Shown here: piece after piece, positions 1-8,145 of the stretch
Layout: each line of letters opens with the position of its first letter
Position numbering within the stretch: position 1 is the first letter of the stretch
Source of the DNA: Hyphomicrobiales bacterium
GTDB lineage: Bacteria > Pseudomonadota > Alphaproteobacteria > Rhizobiales > Beijerinckiaceae
Direction: 5' to 3'
Length of the DNA stretch: 64,000 nucleotides
Assembly (NCBI GenBank): GCA_016716745.1
Contig: JADJVD010000005.1
Coordinates: 310,001 to 374,000, forward strand
Position numbers and translations under genes: made by a program
The notes under the pieces: generated by a model
The model's input: the letters and a program-made list of their open reading frames with translations, nothing else
What the model was told of the DNA's origin: nothing
Databases searched by the model: none

Positions 1-588
1 CGGCGCAGAAAGTTGGAGGAGGCCGGCGTGAAGACCGCCGGCGTCGTCTCGATCCTGTCGAGCGACACCGACTTCACGGCGCCTGCGACGCAGGCGATCG
101 GCCAGAATCCCGATCTCATCATGGTGTGGACGACGCAGACGCCGGCCGCCGGCATCATCGCGGCGCTGCGCCAGCGCGGATTTGCGGGCAACATCTCCGC
201 CTCCGACGTGATCTCGCCGGCGCCGATCTTCAAGAAGATCGGCGAGCCGCTCGCCGGCATCCCGTTCCCGATCAACTACTCCGCCGAGATCTCGAAGAGC
301 GCGGAGGCGCAGGCTTTCTCGAAGGGCTACGAGGCGAAGTTCAAGGAAGCGCCGGACACCTATTCCTCGCAGGGCTACACCGCGATGTATCTCATCGCGC
401 AGGCGCTGAAGGCGACGAACGGCGCGCCGACGCGCGAGGCGCTCGCCGCCGCCCTGTCGCAGGTGAAGTCGGTGACGCCGAACATCTTCGGCGGCCTGCC
501 GATGGTCAACGGTCAGGCCGAAGTCGAGACCTCGCTGATCGCCAACTGGACGAAGGACGGCAAGATCGTCAGTTGGGAAAAAAAGTGA
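1..588 (+). CDS. Branched-chain-type ABC transporter substrate-binding protein, 5'-truncated
   Basis: The frame is open from base 1 and ends in TGA at 586-588, so only about 195 C-terminal residues are present; the start and any signal peptide lie left of the window. The sequence looks like the second lobe of a type 1 periplasmic binding protein (LivJ/Leu-Ile-Val family): a Rossmann-like segment with a phrase like NPDLIMVW, then the SSQGYTAMYLIAQAL region typical of this family, and a C-terminal strand ending in a lysine-rich tail. It would capture the solute in the periplasm for the LivHMGF genes that follow, 30 bases downstream. The ligand cannot be read from the sequence. The catabolic genes next door suggest an organic acid rather than an amino acid, but that is inference. 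Confidence 0.9.
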   Translation, partial: RRRKLEEAGVKTAGVVSILSSDTDFTAPATQAIGQNPDLIMVWTTQTPAAGIIAALRQRGFAGNISASDVISPAPIFKKIGEPLAGIPFPINYSAEISKSAEAQAFSKGYEAKFKEAPDTYSSQGYTAMYLIAQALKATNGAPTREALAAALSQVKSVTPNIFGGLPMVNGQAEVETSLIANWTKDGKIVSWEKK

Positions 589-618
589 TCGCGGCCGACG
601 CCGTTTGAGGCGCGCGCC

Positions 619-1506
619 ATGCAGCTCTTTCTCGAGCAGACCATCAATGGCGTCGCGCTCGGCTCGCTTTACGCGCTGTTCGGCGTTGGCTTCGGTCTCG
701 TCTTCGCCACGCTCGGCATCCTCAACGCCGCGCATGGATGCTACGCGAGCTGGGCGGCTATCGTCGGCTACTATGCGGTGGAGAGCGTCGGCCTGCCGTT
801 TCCGGTCGCCATCCTCGCCGGCGTGATCGCCGGCGGGGCCATCGCCATAATCGTCGACCAGATCGCCTTCCAGCCCTTGCGCGACCGCGGGACGGGCCTG
901 CTCGGGGCGCTGATCACCTCGATCGGCTTCTGGATCATTCTCGACAGTCTGGCCGGTTTCGCGACCGGCCAGCAGAGTCTCGCCTTCCCGGCGGCCAGCT
1001 ATCCAAGCGGCATGACGTCGATCGCCGGCCTGCGCGTTCCGACGATGCAGATCGTCGTCATCGTCGCGCTGGCGGTCTGCACGGTTGGAATCTATCTGCT
1101 GATCCAGAAGACGCGCGTCGGCGCGGCGATGCGGGCGGTCGGGTGGAACCCTGTTTCGGCCTCTCTCGGCGGCGTGAATTCGCGCATGGTCATCCTGCTC
1201 ACAGCGTTTCTGGCGGGCGCGACGTCGGGCCTCGCCGGCGTGCTCGGCGGCATCGCCACGTCGAACGTCTCCTTCACGCTTGGCGAAGGGCTGATGCTAA
1301 AAGGCTTCGCCGCGGTCGTCGTCGGCGGGTTCGACGATGTGCGCGGCACGGCGATCGCCGGCATTTGCCTCGGCGTCATCGAAGTGTTCGTCGCGCAATA
1401 TCTGTCGACCTCGCTGCGCGACGGCATCACCTACAGTCTGCTTCTCATCTTCCTCGTCGTGCGGCCGCGAGGCTTGTTCGGCAGCGCCAGCTTCCAGCGG
1501 GCCTGA
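619..1506 (+). CDS. livH: Branched-chain-type ABC transporter permease LivH
   Basis: A 295-residue hydrophobic protein starting MQLFLEQTINGVALGS, the usual N-terminus of LivH-type inner-membrane permeases, with about eight membrane segments. The conserved cytoplasmic loop that docks the ATPases (region like RAVGWNPVSASLGGVNSRM) lies near residues 175-190, and the terminal VVRPRGLFG phrase is typical. An ATG with an upstream GAGG sets the start. It lies between the binding protein and livM (4 bases before the livM ATG) in one operon. Length matches the family (about 290-310). The transported solute is not identifiable. Confidence 0.93.
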   Translation: MQLFLEQTINGVALGSLYALFGVGFGLVFATLGILNAAHGCYASWAAIVGYYAVESVGLPFPVAILAGVIAGGAIAIIVDQIAFQPLRDRGTGLLGALITSIGFWIILDSLAGFATGQQSLAFPAASYPSGMTSIAGLRVPTMQIVVIVALAVCTVGIYLLIQKTRVGAAMRAVGWNPVSASLGGVNSRMVILLTAFLAGATSGLAGVLGGIATSNVSFTLGEGLMLKGFAAVVVGGFDDVRGTAIAGICLGVIEVFVAQYLSTSLRDGITYSLLLIFLVVRPRGLFGSASFQRA

Positions 1507-1510
1507 GGCG

Positions 1511-2407
1511 ATGCAGACGCTGCTCGACTTCTGGGCCGGCTACGGGTCGACCGTCGTGTTCGCGATGGTGAACTCCTTCTTCGCCCTGTCGGCCTACGCC
1601 GTTCTGTCGACGGGTGTGTTGAGCTTCGCGACCGTGGCGTTCGCGGCGGTAGGCGGCTTTCTGGCCGCGCAGATGGTCGGCAAGTTCGGCATGCCGTTGC
1701 CGGCGGCCGTGGCGTTGGCAGGGCTCGGCGGCGGACTGGCGTCGGCGCTGGTGGCGGCGGCGTTCCTGAAGCTGGAATCGCACTGGATGGCGCTCGCCAG
1801 TCTGGCGCTGGTTCTGATCACCCGCGTCGTCGCTCTCAACGCGCCCGCGCTCACCGGCGGCGTCAACGGGCTTGTCGTGCCGCAGCGCATCTCCTTCCTG
1901 CAATTGCTCGTCCTGCTCGCCGTTGTGGCGCTCGTGTTTCATCGCCTGTCGCGCTCCTGGTACGGGCTCGCCGCGCGGGCGGTGCGCGAGGATCCGGCGG
2001 TCGCCTCGACAATGGGCGTCAGCCCCTATCGCATCCAGTTCACGGCGTTTCTGATCAGCGGAGTCGTGGGCGGCATCGGCGGCGCCGCGCTCGCCTTCAC
2101 ACTGCAGTTCATCTCGCCGGAGACCTATTTCATCGGCCTCGCCTTCACCATGATCGCCTCAACCGTTCTCGGCGGCTCGTTCCACTGGGTCGGGTCGCTG
2201 ATCGGCGCGGCGGTGTTCACCGCGCTGCCCGTGACGATGCAGGCGATCGTTCCGCAGATCGAGGATGTCGCCAAGGGCGTGGCGCTGCTGTTGATCATGA
2301 TCTTCCTGCCGCGCGGACTGATCGATCCGCGCGCCTGGGGCCTGCGTCGCGCCGCGCGCGCGCGGCAGGTCGCCGGAGGCGCCACGCAGGCGGAGCCGCA
2401 TGGTTGA
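1511..2407 (+). CDS. livM: Branched-chain-type ABC transporter permease LivM
   Basis: A 298-residue membrane protein, the second permease subunit. The frame is open further upstream, but the ATG at 1511 (MQTLLDFWAGYGS) follows the livH stop directly and gives a normal N-terminus. Several hydrophobic segments surround the LivM hallmark region (WYGLAARAVREDPAVASTMG, about residues 155-175), and the end has the expected IFLPRGLIDPRAWG phrase. The stop overlaps the livG start by 8 bases, implying translational coupling. It should pair with LivH to form the pore of the importer. Confidence 0.92.
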   Translation: MQTLLDFWAGYGSTVVFAMVNSFFALSAYAVLSTGVLSFATVAFAAVGGFLAAQMVGKFGMPLPAAVALAGLGGGLASALVAAAFLKLESHWMALASLALVLITRVVALNAPALTGGVNGLVVPQRISFLQLLVLLAVVALVFHRLSRSWYGLAARAVREDPAVASTMGVSPYRIQFTAFLISGVVGGIGGAALAFTLQFISPETYFIGLAFTMIASTVLGGSFHWVGSLIGAAVFTALPVTMQAIVPQIEDVAKGVALLLIMIFLPRGLIDPRAWGLRRAARARQVAGGATQAEPHG

Positions 2408-3212
2408 CCGGACCCTCGAAAAGGGCGCTCCGCTTCTCGAGACGCGCGGCGTCGCCAAGCGCTTCGGCGGCGTCGCGGCGGTGGACGGTCTCGACATGAG
2501 CGTGACGCAAGGGTCGGTGCATGGGCTGATCGGACCGAACGGCGCCGGCAAGACGACGATGATCAATCTGATCACCGGCCTGTTTCATCCGAGCGAGGGC
2601 GCGATCCGGTTCGCCGGGGCGGAGCTTTCCGCCCGGCCGCCGCACGAGATCGCGGCGCTCGGCATTTCGCGCACCTACCAGAACGTTCGCCTTTTTTCTG
2701 GCATGACGGCGCTCGAACAAGTGATGACCGGGTGCTGGCTGAAACGCGGCGTCAGCCTCTGGTCGTCGTTTCTCGGCCCCGCCGCCCGCGCGCGATGGCG
2801 CGAGACGCGCGCGCAGGCGATGGCGCTGCTCGAGCGCGTCGGCATGGCTGATCGCGCCGACGAACTCGCCGAAACGCTGTCCTATGGCGAGCAGCGCCGC
2901 ATCGAGATCGCGCGCGCTCTGGGCTCCGCGCCGCGCCTGCTGCTGCTCGACGAGCCGACGGCGGGCATGAACCACGCCGAGGCGCATGCCGTCGGCCGCC
3001 TCGTGCACGAGTTGCGCGACGGAGGCCTCACCGTGCTGATGGTCGAACACAATATGGGGCTGGTCACGGAGTTCTGCGACAGTTGCACGGTGATGAATTT
3101 CGGCAGGCTGCTGGCGCGCGGGGAGCCGCGCGCCTGCATCGCGGATCCGGCGGTGCAGGAGGCCTATTTCGGGCGCAAGAACGATGCTGACCGTATCAAA
3201 TCTCTGCGCTAG
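2400..3212 (+). CDS. livG: Branched-chain-type ABC transporter ATP-binding protein LivG
   Basis: 270 residues. Walker A is GPNGAGKTT near residues 46-54, the signature is the LivG variant LSYGEQRR, and Walker B is LLLLDEPTAGMN, followed by the switch histidine in VEHNMG. The C-terminal LivG extension (QEAYFG) is present. It hydrolyses ATP on the cytoplasmic face of the LivHM pore together with LivF. The start overlaps livM by 8 bases and the end overlaps livF by 29 bases. Confidence 0.94.
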   Translation: MVDRTLEKGAPLLETRGVAKRFGGVAAVDGLDMSVTQGSVHGLIGPNGAGKTTMINLITGLFHPSEGAIRFAGAELSARPPHEIAALGISRTYQNVRLFSGMTALEQVMTGCWLKRGVSLWSSFLGPAARARWRETRAQAMALLERVGMADRADELAETLSYGEQRRIEIARALGSAPRLLLLDEPTAGMNHAEAHAVGRLVHELRDGGLTVLMVEHNMGLVTEFCDSCTVMNFGRLLARGEPRACIADPAVQEAYFGRKNDADRIKSLR

Positions 3213-3879
3213 CTACGGCGCCATTCAGGCGGTCCGCGGCGTCAGCCTGACGGTGCGCGCCGGCGCGCTGTGCGTGCTGCTTGGCGCGAACGGCGCCGGG
3301 AAATCGACGACATTGCGCAGCATCGCAGGCCTGCACCGCCCCGTGCAGGGATCGATCAGGCTCGGCGAAGCGGAGATCTCGCGCCTGCCGACGCACCGGG
3401 TGGTCCGGTCGGGCCTCGCTCTGGTGCCGGAGGGGCGCATGGTCGTCGCGCCTTTGTCGGTGGAGGAGAATCTCGTCCTGTCCGGCTTTGCCGGACGCGG
3501 CGGCGAGGCGAGCGAGATCGAGCGCGTCTACGCGCTGTTTCCGCGTCTGAAGGAGCGGCGCGCCCAGAAGGCGGGCCTGCTCAGCGGCGGGGAACAGCAG
3601 ATGCTGGCGATCGGCCGCGCGCTGATGACGAAGCCGCAGATGATGGTGCTCGACGAACCGTCGATGGGGCTCGCCCCCTCCATCGTCGATCTCGTCTTCG
3701 AGGCGATCGTCGCGCTGCACGGGCAGGGGCAATCGATCCTGCTCGTCGAGCAGAACGCGGCCATCGCGTTGTCGGTGGCCGACTACGGCTATGTGATGAA
3801 GCGCGGCGAAGTCGTCATGGAAGGCCCGCCCGAGGCGCTGCGCGACAATCCCGAAGTCTTGGAGGCCTATCTCTCGTGA
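3184..3879 (+). CDS. livF: Branched-chain-type ABC transporter ATP-binding protein LivF
   Basis: 231 residues, the normal LivF length. Walker A is GANGAGKST, the signature LSGGEQQ, Walker B MVLDEPSMGLAP, and VEQNA supplies the switch region typical of LivF. It begins inside the last 29 bases of livG, so the two ATPases are probably translationally coupled. It is the last gene of this importer operon; the next gene is on the opposite strand and the two stop codons are only 6 bases apart, with no obvious terminator hairpin between them. Confidence 0.94.
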   Translation: MLTVSNLCASYGAIQAVRGVSLTVRAGALCVLLGANGAGKSTTLRSIAGLHRPVQGSIRLGEAEISRLPTHRVVRSGLALVPEGRMVVAPLSVEENLVLSGFAGRGGEASEIERVYALFPRLKERRAQKAGLLSGGEQQMLAIGRALMTKPQMMVLDEPSMGLAPSIVDLVFEAIVALHGQGQSILLVEQNAAIALSVADYGYVMKRGEVVMEGPPEALRDNPEVLEAYLS

Positions 3880-3885
3880 CGCGCC

Positions 3886-5463
3886 TCAGGCGTCGAGGAA
3901 GCGGCGATAGACGGCGAGCGTCCCGGCGGCGGCGGCGGGTTCCGGATCGGGCCACCACATCGTCGTCGGCGTCTCGCGGACCTCGACATTCGGCAGCGCC
4001 AGCGCGCGCGTCTCGGCGAGCGCGTTGACGAGCATGTCGTTCGGGCCCGCGGTGACGAGCGCGGGCTGCGTCAGCAGCGGCAGCCGGGACCGCGTGTCGT
4101 AGGAAAAGGCGGCGCGATAGGCGCCGTCATAGGTCGCGCCGCTTTCGAGAATGCCGATGGCGTAGTCGTGCAGATGCTGCGGCGTCGGCAGGCCGAGCCG
4201 GCGCGCGGCGTCGCGCGCGACGCGATACCACGGCCAGAACAGGAACATGTCGCGGCGCCAGTTCCAGATCGTCTGGAGATGGCGGCCCCATGTGTCGGGC
4301 TCGAAGCGCGGAAAGTAGTTCGCGAGAAGATCGGCTTGAAAGTCGGGCGCGACGTAGACCGGCCCCTCCATGACGAGACGACGCACAAGGCGGGGGTGGC
4401 GCAGCGCGAGTTCGAGCGCGACGACTGCGCCCGTGTGCGAGCCCCAGACGTCGACGGACTCGAGCCGCATCGTCTCGAGCAAGGCCGCCATGTCGTCGGC
4501 GAGATCGGCGATGGTCACGCGCTCGCGCGGCGGCTTGGCCGACAGGCCATTGCCGAGAAAGTCGACCGAGAAGGCCTGCCTGCCTTCAGCCAAACCGTGC
4601 ACGACTGGCGCGAACTGCGAGGACGAACCGCCACCGGTCGGGATGACGAGAACCGGCGGGCCTGCGCCGCCCGCGCGGCGCAGATGCATGCGGCCGCGCG
4701 GCGTCTCGATCTCGTCGGCCCACATGCGCCCGTCCATTGGCGGCGTGGTTGGCGCAAGCGCGCGCGCGGCCGGGGCGCCGGGCGACAGACGCGCGGCCGC
4801 CGCGTCGAACGACGCGGCCTCGCGCGCGAGATGGCCCGCTGGCTGAGCGGCCGCGAGCGTCCGCCAGAGTTCGGCGTATCGCAGCGGGCGAACCGCGAAG
4901 GCGGCGAGCGCGGCGTCGAGCTCGTGCGGCGACGGGAGCGGGTCGCCGTCGCGCGCGGCTTGCGTCGGGTCGTCGGGCGCCAGCACATGGCGGTCGCGCA
5001 GGAAGGACCAGAGCGCGACGAGGTGCGTTCCGTCGCTGCGCGGCGTCAGATCGGGCGGCGCAATGGCGTTACGCGCCCACGCGCGCGCCGTCACCGCGCC
5101 GACCGAGAGCGTCGCCTCCGGCTTCGCGCCGAGCGCGGCGGCGACATGCGGCGCGAGGGCGGCGGCCAAATCGCAACAGATCAGCGCGCAGGCGTCGACG
5201 CCGGCGAGGCGCGCCGCCGCGGCGAGCGCTGCCGCCATCTCGGCGAGCGATCGCGCGTCGTGCTCGGACGAGCCGCCGATCCCCGGCGGCTCCAGCACGG
5301 TGATGCGCCAGCCGTGAAATGCTCGCGCCAGACGAAGGGCGATGGTCTCGGCCGCCAGCGTGAGGCCGCAGATCGCAACGAGGTCCGCGCCCGCTCCAAC
5401 GCGCCAGCCGCGAATCTGGCCTTCTGCGGTGGTGACGTAGAAGGGGCGGGCGGTCTCGCTCAC
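3886..5463 (-). CDS. Tandem alpha/beta hydrolase-fold protein with atypical nucleophile elbows
   Basis: About 525 residues from a GTG at 5463 whose bases overlap the TGA of the upstream lyase gene (GTGA), which decides the start. Two alpha/beta hydrolase modules are visible. The C-terminal one (about residues 255-525) has the oxyanion region IPTGGGSSS and, where the nucleophile GxSxG should be, GSHTG with His343 in the nucleophile position. The N-terminal module (about 1-165) has a matching strand order but an elbow reading ICCDLA. Both modules share a HL..W...RD phrase, suggesting duplication within one subfamily. A His at the elbow is, from memory, seen in some uncharacterised members, so hydrolysis may use a different mechanism or be absent. 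It is the last gene of a catabolic operon; an ester, thioester or lactone substrate is only a guess. Confidence 0.75.
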   Translation of the reverse strand: MSETARPFYVTTAEGQIRGWRVGAGADLVAICGLTLAAETIALRLARAFHGWRITVLEPPGIGGSSEHDARSLAEMAAALAAAARLAGVDACALICCDLAAALAPHVAAALGAKPEATLSVGAVTARAWARNAIAPPDLTPRSDGTHLVALWSFLRDRHVLAPDDPTQAARDGDPLPSPHELDAALAAFAVRPLRYAELWRTLAAAQPAGHLAREAASFDAAAARLSPGAPAARALAPTTPPMDGRMWADEIETPRGRMHLRRAGGAGPPVLVIPTGGGSSSQFAPVVHGLAEGRQAFSVDFLGNGLSAKPPRERVTIADLADDMAALLETMRLESVDVWGSHTGAVVALELALRHPRLVRRLVMEGPVYVAPDFQADLLANYFPRFEPDTWGRHLQTIWNWRRDMFLFWPWYRVARDAARRLGLPTPQHLHDYAIGILESGATYDGAYRAAFSYDTRSRLPLLTQPALVTAGPNDMLVNALAETRALALPNVEVRETPTTMWWPDPEPAAAAGTLAVYRRFLDA

Positions 5464-6335
5464 GCGGCGTCGCGCGGCAGGTATTTCATCTGCAACTTCT
5501 CGATCTCGTCGAAGCCGATGAACTTCACGAAGGGATCGTGCGCCATGCGCGGGCGCGGCAGATCGTGCGAGGATCTGTCCTGTCTGAGCTTTGCGAGATT
5601 CTCGTGCAGGGCGGAGGCGATCGTCATCAGCGGTACGAGCGCGAAGGTCGCCATGCCGGCGACGCTTTCGATTTCGGCGGGGCTGAGATCCTTCTCGAGC
5701 CAGCCGAGAATCTGCAACGACAGCGGCGCTCCGCAGGCCTGGCGGAGCGCGCGCAGCCCGTCGATAGACTTGAAGCACTTCGAGATCGGCTGGATGACGT
5801 CGGCGCCGGCCTTCACATAGGCTTTGGCGCGCTCGATCGCCTCGGCCTCGGTCGCCGCGTCGGTGCGCGCGACAATGATCACGTCGGGATTGCGGCGCGC
5901 CTCGACGGCGGCGGCGATCTTGCCGACAGCCTCTTCGATGGAGACGATCTCGACGCCGCCGACGCAGATCGGGCAGCGCTTGGGCGAGACCTGATCCTCC
6001 ATGATCATCGCGGCGACGCCCGCGTTCTCGAATTCGCGCACCGTGCGCATTGCGTTGATGGCGTTTCCGTAGGCGGTGTCGATATCGGCGACGACCGGAA
6101 TGCCGACGACGCTCGCCACGTTGCGCGCCACCGTCAGGTTCTCGCTCATCGTGTAGAGCTCGGCGTCGGGCTGGCCGAGAAAGGAGGCCGAGACGCCGAA
6201 GCCGGAGGTCATCACCGCGTCGAAGCCCGCCGCCTCGATGAAGCGGGCGGACAGCGCGTCATAGGCGCCGGCAGACCAGATCGTGCGGCCGGCGCGAATG
6301 CGACCGGCGAAATCGGCGTGATTGCGGAACGACAT
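5460..6335 (-). CDS. Isocitrate lyase/PEP mutase-superfamily lyase
   Basis: 291 residues with the (beta/alpha)8 features of the ICL/PEP mutase superfamily: VVADIDTAYG (metal-binding Asp84/Asp86 region), MIMEDQ (Glu113) and IIVARTDA. The mobile active-site loop reads SPKRCPICVGG around residues 117-127: the catalytic-type Lys-Arg-Cys (Cys121) is kept but the usual Gly-His after it is Pro-Ile. Members cleave C-C bonds of 2-hydroxy-dicarboxylates, such as 2-methylisocitrate or 2,3-dimethylmalate, giving pyruvate or oxo-acid products. It sits directly after a LeuCD-like hydro-lyase pair, the arrangement known for the 2,3-dimethylmalate branch of nicotinate fermentation, so a dehydratase-lyase sequence is likely. 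The exact substrate is unknown. Confidence 0.85.
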   Translation of the reverse strand: MSFRNHADFAGRIRAGRTIWSAGAYDALSARFIEAAGFDAVMTSGFGVSASFLGQPDAELYTMSENLTVARNVASVVGIPVVADIDTAYGNAINAMRTVREFENAGVAAMIMEDQVSPKRCPICVGGVEIVSIEEAVGKIAAAVEARRNPDVIIVARTDAATEAEAIERAKAYVKAGADVIQPISKCFKSIDGLRALRQACGAPLSLQILGWLEKDLSPAEIESVAGMATFALVPLMTIASALHENLAKLRQDRSSHDLPRPRMAHDPFVKFIGFDEIEKLQMKYLPRDAA

Positions 6336-6347
6336 GCGCCAAGCTCC

Positions 6348-6860
6348 TCACTGCGCCGCGACGGGGCGCTTCAGATATCCAAGCAGGCCGCCGGCCTCGA
6401 GCATCGAGCGGTCCGCGAACGAAAGCGGCTCGATCGGCAATGCGCGCCCCTTGGTCAGATTGCGCAGTTCGTTCGCGGCCCAGTCGAGTTCGATCTCGTC
6501 CCATCGCTCGACGAGGCCGAGCACTCCGGGGCAACTCGCCTGCGGAAAGCCCATGGAGATTTCGCCGCGCCAGTAGCCAGGCGAAAAACTCTCGGCGACG
6601 ACGCCGGCGACGCCGAGATGGCGCATGGCGCGCATCGGCGGATAGTGCGGATGGCCGTAGCCGAAATTGTCGGCGCCGACGAGGATGTCGCCGGGACGCA
6701 CCTTCGAGCGGAAGTCCGGATCGTAGCCCTGCATCGCGGCGGCTGCGAGCTCGTCGATATCCTGAATCTTGATGTTCTTGACGCCGACGATCTGGTCGAC
6801 GTCGAAATTGACCTCGTCGAAGATGAAGGCGACGCGGCCGCGCAGATTGTTCAGCGCCAT
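6348..6860 (-). CDS. LeuD-like (aconitase swivel domain) small subunit, divergent
   Basis: 170 residues from ATG at 6860, a normal length for the small subunit of 3-isopropylmalate dehydratase-type enzymes. The swivel-domain core is recognisable (PGDILVGADNFGYG, residues 56-69, then GVAGVVAESFSPGYWRG). The canonical substrate-binding stretch GSSREHAP is replaced by GHPHYPP at about 69-75, so the Ser-Arg pair that holds the substrate carboxylate in the family is missing. It lies 11 bases downstream of its large-subunit partner and 12 bases before the lyase gene. It should act as a heterodimer in the cytoplasm to dehydrate or isomerise a hydroxy acid; the altered motif argues against leucine biosynthesis. 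Confidence 0.8.
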   Translation of the reverse strand: MALNNLRGRVAFIFDEVNFDVDQIVGVKNIKIQDIDELAAAAMQGYDPDFRSKVRPGDILVGADNFGYGHPHYPPMRAMRHLGVAGVVAESFSPGYWRGEISMGFPQASCPGVLGLVERWDEIELDWAANELRNLTKGRALPIEPLSFADRSMLEAGGLLGYLKRPVAAQ

Positions 6861-6871
6861 GGGTCCGGCCC

Positions 6872-8128
6872 TCACAGATAGCGGCGCGGATCGGCGATCG
6901 CGCCTTCGATGGCGGAGGCTGCGACCGTCGCCGCGTTGCACAGGTAGATTTCGGAGTCGGGGCTGCCCATGCGGCCGCGCACGTTGAGCGTTCCAGTCGA
7001 GACGGCGCGCTGGTTCGCCGTCATCGTGGCGATGCGCCCGAAGCAATAGTCGCAGGAGGGCGATGAGACGAAGGCGCCCGCCTCCGCCAGAATCGAGATC
7101 AGCCCCTCGCGTCCGGCGGCGGCCATGATCTCCTGACTGGTCGGAATGACGTTGAGCTGGAAGCCGGGCTTGACCTGTCGGCCTTGCAGGATCTGCGCGG
7201 CGACGCGCAGATCCTCGAGTCGCCCGGATGCGCAGGAGCCGAGATAGCCCGCATGCACTTCGAGGCCGACGAACTCGGACAGATTGCGCGAGTTGGCGGG
7301 CGTCGGCGGAATGACGACGAGCGGTTCGAGGTTCGTCAGATCGATGTCGTGCACCGCGGCGTAGGTCGCGTCGGGATCGCTGAAGACGGGGTCGAGCTGC
7401 TTGCGCGCGCGGGGCAGGGCGTAGGCGAGGCGCGCTTCGTCCGGATTGACGATGGCGGTGACAGCGCCGGTGAACATCGCAAGGCCGGTGATCGTCTGCA
7501 GTCCTTCCGTCGAGATCTGCGACAGGGCGGGGCCGCCGATCTCGAGCACCTGAAAGCGGCAGGAGGCGGGGCCCATGACGCGCACGAGGTGATGGAACAC
7601 GTCGCGCGCCATCACGCCCTTCGCCAGCGTTCCGCGCAGATTGACGCGCACCGTCTGCGGCACCTTGATCGAGATGCGCTCGCGCACGAAGGCTTCCAGA
7701 AGATTGCGGCGGATGCCCATCGCCAGACAGCCGAACGTGCCGAGCTGACTGACATGGCCGTCGAAATGCACGACGAACGCGCCCGGCGTCGCATAACCGA
7801 TCTCGGCCGCCACCTGATGGCCGATGCCCTTGCGCTCGTAGAGCGGCACGTTGTTTTCCGCGCACCATGTGCGCGTGCCGATGTGCAGCTCCTCCTCCTT
7901 CGGGGTGGCGGCCGGCACCATGTGGTCGATGAAGATGGCGAAGCGTTCGGGCTCGGCGACGCGCGCGATGCCGAAATCCTCCTTCATCTGCTTGAAATAG
8001 ACGTCCGTGTAGCCCGGAAAATCGTAGGCGATGACGAAATCGGGCTTGGCCATGATCTCGTCGCCGGCGCGCACGCTCGCGCGGCCGGAGACGCGGGCGA
8101 GAATCTTCTCGGTGATCGTGAAACCCAT
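6872..8128 (-). CDS. LeuC-like (aconitase-family) large subunit, divergent
   Basis: 418 residues starting MGFTITEKILAR from ATG at 8128, with a strong GAGGAG ribosome site upstream. The frame stays open further upstream, but this start matches LeuC proteins. Three Fe-S ligand cysteines are in the expected contexts: GSCASGR (near residue 300) and SCDYC (near 357-360). IDHMVPA and GIGHQVAAEIGYATPG are also family phrases. The usual DSHT motif reads DGHV, and the NM(A)E stretch is altered. This [4Fe-4S] hydro-lyase probably works on a substrate other than isopropylmalate. It shares the operon with the MBL hydrolase upstream and the small subunit and lyase downstream. Confidence 0.83.
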   Translation of the reverse strand: MGFTITEKILARVSGRASVRAGDEIMAKPDFVIAYDFPGYTDVYFKQMKEDFGIARVAEPERFAIFIDHMVPAATPKEEELHIGTRTWCAENNVPLYERKGIGHQVAAEIGYATPGAFVVHFDGHVSQLGTFGCLAMGIRRNLLEAFVRERISIKVPQTVRVNLRGTLAKGVMARDVFHHLVRVMGPASCRFQVLEIGGPALSQISTEGLQTITGLAMFTGAVTAIVNPDEARLAYALPRARKQLDPVFSDPDATYAAVHDIDLTNLEPLVVIPPTPANSRNLSEFVGLEVHAGYLGSCASGRLEDLRVAAQILQGRQVKPGFQLNVIPTSQEIMAAAGREGLISILAEAGAFVSSPSCDYCFGRIATMTANQRAVSTGTLNVRGRMGSPDSEIYLCNAATVAASAIEGAIADPRRYL

Positions 8129-8145
8129 ATTGCGGTCTCCTCGCC

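Noticed and set aside
3184..3212. livG/livF 29-base overlap as a frameshift
   Set aside because: Both proteins are full length with normal ends; it is an ordinary translational overlap.
4168..5820. 550-residue plus-strand frame opposite the tandem hydrolase and lyase
   Set aside because: Composition is arginine-rich and shadow-like; the minus-strand genes have clear family motifs.
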